64,000 nucleotides of DNA from contig NZ_JACARO010000070.1 in assembly GCF_013386585.1 (NCBI RefSeq), forward strand, positions 19,111 to 83,110, written 5' to 3'. The position numbers and the translations under genes are program-made. A model generated the notes under the pieces. The model searched no databases. It was given only the letters and a program-made list of their open reading frames with translations, and was not told where the DNA came from. Positions 59,770 to 64,000 of this stretch are shown here, in pieces. Source of the DNA: Pseudomonas sp. P7548 (GTDB taxonomy: Bacteria > Pseudomonadota > Gammaproteobacteria > Pseudomonadales > Pseudomonadaceae). Position 1 is the first letter of the stretch, and each line of letters starts with the position of its first letter.

Positions 59770-60834
59770 ATGGCAACTACCCAGGGAATCAGGGGCAAAA
59801 TGTCGATTTTTCTTTTGTTGCGTCTATACGCCTCCTCCCTCTTTCACCGTTTCGGCTGGGCAGGTCTGGTCATCGCCCTCGGCGTGCACCTGAGCACCGC
59901 TTATTTGGGTCTGGTGCTTCTAGGCGAGCAGCACCTCACCACGCTCGCCACGTTTATTTACTTCTACCTCACCACCACACTCACCGTCGGTTATGGCGAC
60001 CTCGCGCCGCAGACCTCAGCCGGACGAGTGTTCGTGGCCGCCTGGATCATGCTCGGCGGCATTGCGCTGCTGACGGCAGCCATCGGCAAAACCACCAGCA
60101 GTGTCATCGATGCATGGAGAAAAGGCATGAAGGGCAAAGGCGATTTCACCGGCAAGGTCGGTCACACGGTGCTCATCGGCTGGGAAGGTGCGCCCAGCGA
60201 GCGGGTCATCGAGTTGTTGCTGCAAGACGAAACCTCGAATGACAACCTGATCGTCATTTGCGATTGCACCCTCGATGAAAACCCCATGCCCGGCAAGGCG
60301 GCGTTCATCCGCGGTGAAAGCCTGTCGTCCACCGCGTTATTGCTGCGTGCGGGTGTGCCCGGCGCCGAACGGGTGCTGGTGCGAACCCCGTCGGACGACC
60401 TGACACTGGCCACCGTGCTGGCGGTGAATCAACTGAGCCCTGTCGGCCATGTGGTCGCCCACTTCAATGAAAGTGAAATCGCCGCACTCGCCAGCTCCTA
60501 CGCGCCGCGCCTGGAGTGCACCTCAAGCATGGCCATCGAGATGTTGGTGCGTGCTTCCCAGGACCCGGGCTCGTCAGTCGTCATCAATGAGTTGTTGTGC
60601 GTGGGCCAAGGCGCCACCCAATACCTGATGAAATTGCCCGAGGCCTTCGAAGCCACCTTCGGCGACCTGTACAGCCGCATGAAGGAGCATCACAACGCCA
60701 CGCTCATCGGCTACCGCGCCAAAGGCGCCCAGCAACCTTCGATCAACCCGCCCAGCGCCACGCGCGTCGAGGGCGGCGAACTCTTCTACATCGCCTCCAC
60801 CCGCCTCAAGGACATTTCCAATGGGATGGTTTAA
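59770..60834 (+). CDS. Potassium channel-like protein with RCK/TrkA-N domain
   Basis: The 354-residue protein has two TM helices (about 30-52 and 84-106) around a pore loop with the selectivity filter TVGYGD (residues 72-77). The cytoplasmic part (residues 128-345) resembles a regulator of K+ conductance domain, with a VLIGWEGAPSERVIELLL nucleotide-loop-like start and TPSDDLTLATVLAVNQL. A second possible start is ATG 59800, preceded by AGGGGC. It overlaps yjfK by 14 bases. Confidence 0.9.
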   Translation: MATTQGIRGKMSIFLLLRLYASSLFHRFGWAGLVIALGVHLSTAYLGLVLLGEQHLTTLATFIYFYLTTTLTVGYGDLAPQTSAGRVFVAAWIMLGGIALLTAAIGKTTSSVIDAWRKGMKGKGDFTGKVGHTVLIGWEGAPSERVIELLLQDETSNDNLIVICDCTLDENPMPGKAAFIRGESLSSTALLLRAGVPGAERVLVRTPSDDLTLATVLAVNQLSPVGHVVAHFNESEIAALASSYAPRLECTSSMAIEMLVRASQDPGSSVVINELLCVGQGATQYLMKLPEAFEATFGDLYSRMKEHHNATLIGYRAKGAQQPSINPPSATRVEGGELFYIASTRLKDISNGMV

Positions 60835-61495
60835 ACAGTTGATGGGGCTTGAAGCCCCGAACGCGCGTCCTGAGTCGCACCAGGCGGCCGGCCAAACCTT
60901 GCCGAGCACCGGCCCACTGGGCCTGGCACCGGGCAAAGGTGTGATGTTCGACTCCAGCCTCAAATTGCTGCTCGATGAGAAAACCTCGGTGGTCATTCCC
61001 GGCTCCCAGGAAATCTGGAGCAACGGCACTGTCGACCTCGGGCAATCGACCTGGTTGTCGCGCTACTACATGAACGACGAAGACTACTGGCTGCAAGTGC
61101 ACACCACCGGCGAAATCGCCGGGCAGGTGGAGTCGGTGATCCTGTTCAACTACCTGAGCTACGTCACGCTCAGCAGCGAAGCGGAACTGCGCCGGCTGGC
61201 CGGCCCGCAAAGCCCGATCGGGCTGCCGACCTACACCCACAACGGCGTCGAATTCACCCGCGTGTGGGGCAGCGAAGCCGGCCAGACCGAGCTGGTGGCG
61301 ATGACCGAGCACGTGGTCAATCCCGAAGAAGCCTACAGCGTCGAGCACCGTTCGATGCTATACGCCCGTGACACCGGCCTGACGGACCGCCGCGAGTTCC
61401 TGCTGTTTTCCGTTGAAGAAGACGCCGAAGGCACCATCAGCCTGAGCACGTCGCTGGGCATTTCGCTGTACACAACCGACCTGACCGCGCTCTAA
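60821..61495 (+). CDS. yjfK: YjfK-like DUF2491 protein
   Basis: The 224-residue soluble protein has the DUF2491 core: SRYYMNDEDYWLQVHTTG, VILFNYLSYVTLSSEAEL and TELVAMTEHVVNPEEAYSVEH. Function unknown. It starts inside the end of the channel gene, so the two are coupled. Confidence 0.88.
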   Translation: MGWFKQLMGLEAPNARPESHQAAGQTLPSTGPLGLAPGKGVMFDSSLKLLLDEKTSVVIPGSQEIWSNGTVDLGQSTWLSRYYMNDEDYWLQVHTTGEIAGQVESVILFNYLSYVTLSSEAELRRLAGPQSPIGLPTYTHNGVEFTRVWGSEAGQTELVAMTEHVVNPEEAYSVEHRSMLYARDTGLTDRREFLLFSVEEDAEGTISLSTSLGISLYTTDLTAL

Positions 61496-61510
61496 ACAAG
61501 GAAGCCATTC

Positions 61511-61939
61511 ATGCTAGAAGCTCTCTCCATCTCCCTGAACAAAGCCGCCGTGCTCGGGTTTGTCCTCTACATCCTCGGGGCCGCTGTACTGTTCGTGCTG
61601 TTCCAGTTCCTCTACACCCGCATCACCCCGCACAAAGAGTTCGAGCTGATCCGTGCGGGCAACGTGTCTGCGGCGGTCGCCCTGGGCGGCGCCATCGTCG
61701 GCTTCGCCATTCCGGCCAGCAACGTGATCGCCTACTCGATCAGCCTCCTCGATTTCGTCGTCTGGGCGGTGATCGCGGCGGTTGTGCAACTGCTGGCGTT
61801 CCTGCTGACCAGCCTGGTGCTCAAAGGCACGTCCGAGCGCATCAAGAACGGCGAGCTGGCGGCCGGCATCTACGTGGCGGCCGTGGCCATCAGCGTCGGC
61901 ATGTTGAATGCCGCGTGCATGACGCCCACCTCGAACTGA
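61511..61939 (+). CDS. yjfL: YjfL-like DUF350 membrane protein
   Basis: The 142-residue protein has four predicted TM helices with the DUF350 motif HKEFELIRAGNVSAAVALGGAIVGFAIP. DUF350 proteins occur next to PspA-like genes in many bacteria. AAGGAAGCC precedes the ATG. Confidence 0.92.
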   Translation: MLEALSISLNKAAVLGFVLYILGAAVLFVLFQFLYTRITPHKEFELIRAGNVSAAVALGGAIVGFAIPASNVIAYSISLLDFVVWAVIAAVVQLLAFLLTSLVLKGTSERIKNGELAAGIYVAAVAISVGMLNAACMTPTSN

Positions 61940-61957
61940 TCGCCCACGGAGCTCCCG

Positions 61958-62671
61958 ATGAAACGAAGCAAGTACGTCCAGCTGTCGCTGGCAGCGTCGG
62001 TCGCCATGGCGATATCCGGCTGTGGGCCGACGGAAAAAACCTACGATTTGCAGAAGAAGTACAACTTCCAGTCGGTGCAGCAATGCGCCGATGAAAAACT
62101 GCCGGTGGACGTCTGCTCGGACGCCTACATGACCGCCATGGCCGAGCACCGCCGCATTGCGCCGGTGTACGACAACCAGGCCGATTGCGATGCCGACTTT
62201 GTCGCCGACTGGTGCCAGCAGGATTCCACCGGCAAATTCATCCCCCGGCTGGGCGGTTTCGAACTGACCGCCGAAGGCCGGGTGACACAGTCCCAGGTCG
62301 ACGCGGCCAACGCCCAAGTCGGCGGCGCGCAAGCCAACAGCGGCGGCTCAGGCTTCTCCACCAGCAGCCTGCTGACCGGTCTGCTGATCGGCAACATGCT
62401 CAGCAACAATCGCAACAGCTACCGCTCCGAGCCGGTGTACCGCTACCGCGATGACCGTGGCGACTACGGTTCTTCAACGCTCAGCCAGCGCGTCTCCAAA
62501 GGCTCGACCTTCAGCCGCTCGAACCAGGCCCGCTACGGCAGCAGCAACTACTCGAACACGCTGCGCACCTCCAACAAATCCAGCACCGTTGCATCGGCCA
62601 CCTCCCGTGGCGGCTTCGGCAGCAAGGCCAGCGCACGCAGCGGCTGGGGCGGCGGCGGGTCGAGCAGTTAA
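61958..62671 (+). CDS. yjfM: YjfM-like DUF1190 lipoprotein
   Basis: The 237-residue precursor has a lipobox ISGC (Cys22). The mature part begins with three further Cys (CADEK, CSDAY, CDADF plus WCQQ), so one or two disulphides are likely, then becomes Gly/Ser-rich (residues 118-237), ending in GWGGGGSSS. DUF1190 proteins accompany glutathionylspermidine-synthase-like genes. Confidence 0.9.
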   Translation: MKRSKYVQLSLAASVAMAISGCGPTEKTYDLQKKYNFQSVQQCADEKLPVDVCSDAYMTAMAEHRRIAPVYDNQADCDADFVADWCQQDSTGKFIPRLGGFELTAEGRVTQSQVDAANAQVGGAQANSGGSGFSTSSLLTGLLIGNMLSNNRNSYRSEPVYRYRDDRGDYGSSTLSQRVSKGSTFSRSNQARYGSSNYSNTLRTSNKSSTVASATSRGGFGSKASARSGWGGGGSSS

Positions 62672-62683
62672 GGAAGGCGAGCC

Positions 62684-63841
62684 ATGAAGAAAATCCACTG
62701 CGCAGAACGTCACGACTGGAAACAGACCGCCGACAGCCTCGGCTTTCTGTTCCACACCATCGACGACGAACCCTACTGGGACGAAAGCGCGTACTACCAG
62801 TTCACGCTCAAGCAAATCGAGCACGACCTGGAAGACCCGACTACCGACGTCCATGACATGTGCATGGACCTCGTCGCCCGCGTGGTCGAGAGCGAAGAAC
62901 TGCTGGAACGCCTGAGCATTCCCGCGCCGTTCTACGACATGATCCGCACCTCATGGCGCGAAGGCCACCCGCACCTGTACGGGCGCATGGACTTCTCCTA
63001 CAACGGCACCGGCCCCGCCAAACTACTCGAACTCAACTACGACACCCCCACCAGCCTCTACGAAGCCGCCGCGTTCCAATGGGGCTGGCTGGAACAATGC
63101 ATCGAACGCGGCCTGCTGCCCAAACACGCCGACCAGTTCAACAGCATCGACACCAAACTGCACCAGGCTTTCGCCCAACTGCAGATCAACCAACCGTTCT
63201 ACTTCGCCTCGATGAAAGACTCGGTCGAAGACAAAGGCACCACCGACTACCTGCGCCTCGTCGCCGAAAAAGTCGGCATCGAGTCCCGCCACATCGACAT
63301 CGAAGACATCGGCCTCACCGCCGAAGGCCGCTTCGTCGACCTCGAAGATCGCTGGATACCCCACCTGTTCAAACTGCACGCCTGGGAATTCATCTTCCAC
63401 GAACCCTTCGGCACCGCGATCGCCCAGAGCGACACACAGTTCTTCGAGCCGGCGTGGAAATCCATCCTCTCCAACAAAGGCATCCTGCCGCTGCTGTGGG
63501 AATTCAACAAAGGCCACCCCAACTTACTCGCGGCGCACCTGGATACCGACCCGGGCAAAGCCGTGCCGAAAGGCTGGGTGCGCAAGCCATTCTTCTCGCG
63601 GGAAGGGGCGAACATCGAACTGCAAACGGCGGACGGGCTGATCGTCAAAGAGGACGGGCCTTACACCGATGCGCCGTTCATCCTGCAGGAATTTGCGCCG
63701 CTGCCGAAGTTTGGGGACAGCTATACGCTGATTGGGTCTTGGGTGATCGGGGACCAGGCGGCGGGGATTGGGGTGCGGGAGGACAATAGTTTGATTACCA
63801 AGGATTCGAGCCGGTTTTTGCCGCATTTGATATTGGATTGA
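62684..63841 (+). CDS. yjfC: Glutathionylspermidine synthase-like ATP-grasp ligase (YjfC-like)
   Basis: The 385-residue protein matches the C-terminal synthetase domain of GspS: FSYNGTGPAKLLELNYDTPTSL, PLLWEFNKGHPNLL, REGANIELQTADGLIVKEDG and IGSWVIGDQAAGIGVREDNSLITKDSSRFLPH. The N-terminal amidase domain of full GspS is missing. It probably joins an amine and a carboxylate using ATP; the substrate is unknown. Last gene of the operon; about 160 bases without a gene remain to the window end. Confidence 0.9.
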   Translation: MKKIHCAERHDWKQTADSLGFLFHTIDDEPYWDESAYYQFTLKQIEHDLEDPTTDVHDMCMDLVARVVESEELLERLSIPAPFYDMIRTSWREGHPHLYGRMDFSYNGTGPAKLLELNYDTPTSLYEAAAFQWGWLEQCIERGLLPKHADQFNSIDTKLHQAFAQLQINQPFYFASMKDSVEDKGTTDYLRLVAEKVGIESRHIDIEDIGLTAEGRFVDLEDRWIPHLFKLHAWEFIFHEPFGTAIAQSDTQFFEPAWKSILSNKGILPLLWEFNKGHPNLLAAHLDTDPGKAVPKGWVRKPFFSREGANIELQTADGLIVKEDGPYTDAPFILQEFAPLPKFGDSYTLIGSWVIGDQAAGIGVREDNSLITKDSSRFLPHLILD

Positions 63842-64000
63842 GGCCTGGGTTTTAAAGGCCAGCAGGGCTGAGCGCTTTCATTTGCGGGACGTTTCCGAGA
63901 GAATCCAAACCGCATTGCGCCAGTGGGGATGGGTGACTAGGCTGCGGGCTGTCACTGCATATTCAGTGAACGGGTTTAGTCGCCCGGACCTTGCTAGGCG

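Noticed and set aside
1..64000. CRISPR array, tRNA, rRNA, IS element or prophage
   Set aside because: No regularly spaced direct repeats, cloverleaf, transposase or phage genes seen; the inverted repeats present are REP-type.

Overview
The window reads as chromosomal DNA of a fluorescent Pseudomonas (P. fluorescens group). Four things support this: the ribosomal superoperon runs tuf - S10 - spc - alpha - katA - ferritin - uvrA - yajR-like - ssb, protein-level matches are close throughout, GC-rich codon use is uniform, and eight REP/REPIN-type inverted repeats built on GTGGGAGC(G/T)GGC arms are scattered between genes. There is no prophage, IS element, CRISPR array, tRNA or rRNA that I can see.

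Layout. 1-14380: end of tuf, then the complete S10 (rpsJ-rpsQ), spc (rplN-rpmJ) and alpha (rpsM-rplQ) ribosomal blocks with secY and rpoA. Three terminator-like hairpins are each followed at once by a sigma70 promoter, cutting the block into transcription units. 14573-22620: oxidative stress and DNA maintenance (katA, a haem-less ferritin, uvrA with a LexA box, a YajR-type MFS pump, ssb) and a LysR regulator. 22716-27145: tam, an isochorismatase-fold hydrolase divergent from a DJ-1/AraC regulator, and a DUF3182-hydrolase pair. 27282-30257: ybhP-clsB-ybhN, a cardiolipin synthase operon. 30568-40686: an MscS-type channel, a degenerate RmlD-like protein, OprG/OmpW with a candidate Anr box, a Zur-type zinc operon (DUF2796, ABC ATPase, permease, DUF3299), a CnoX/YbbN thioredoxin, a methyltransferase and a lipoprotein. 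40827-49014: nrdR-ribD-ribE-ribBX-ribH-nusB-thiL, then ribA and a BtuF-like binding protein. 49106-54284: btuB, dxs, ispA, xseB. 54321-57452: a small DUF4880 protein, MerR regulator, NAD(P)H oxidoreductase, YhcG nuclease and YcaC hydrolase.

57716-63841 is the most interesting block: a Pseudomonas version of the E. coli yjfIJKLMC cluster (DUF2170, PspA/IM30, DUF2491, DUF350, DUF1190 lipoprotein, glutathionylspermidine-synthase-like ATP-grasp enzyme) into which an intact rhomboid protease and a TVGYGD potassium channel have been added. Its promoter lies between two identical 12-bp palindromes (CTCACGCGTGAG), an architecture typical of tight repression by an unidentified regulator, and an intrinsic terminator separates the first two genes from the rest. 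I infer a membrane-stress or membrane-potential response module; its function is not established from sequence.
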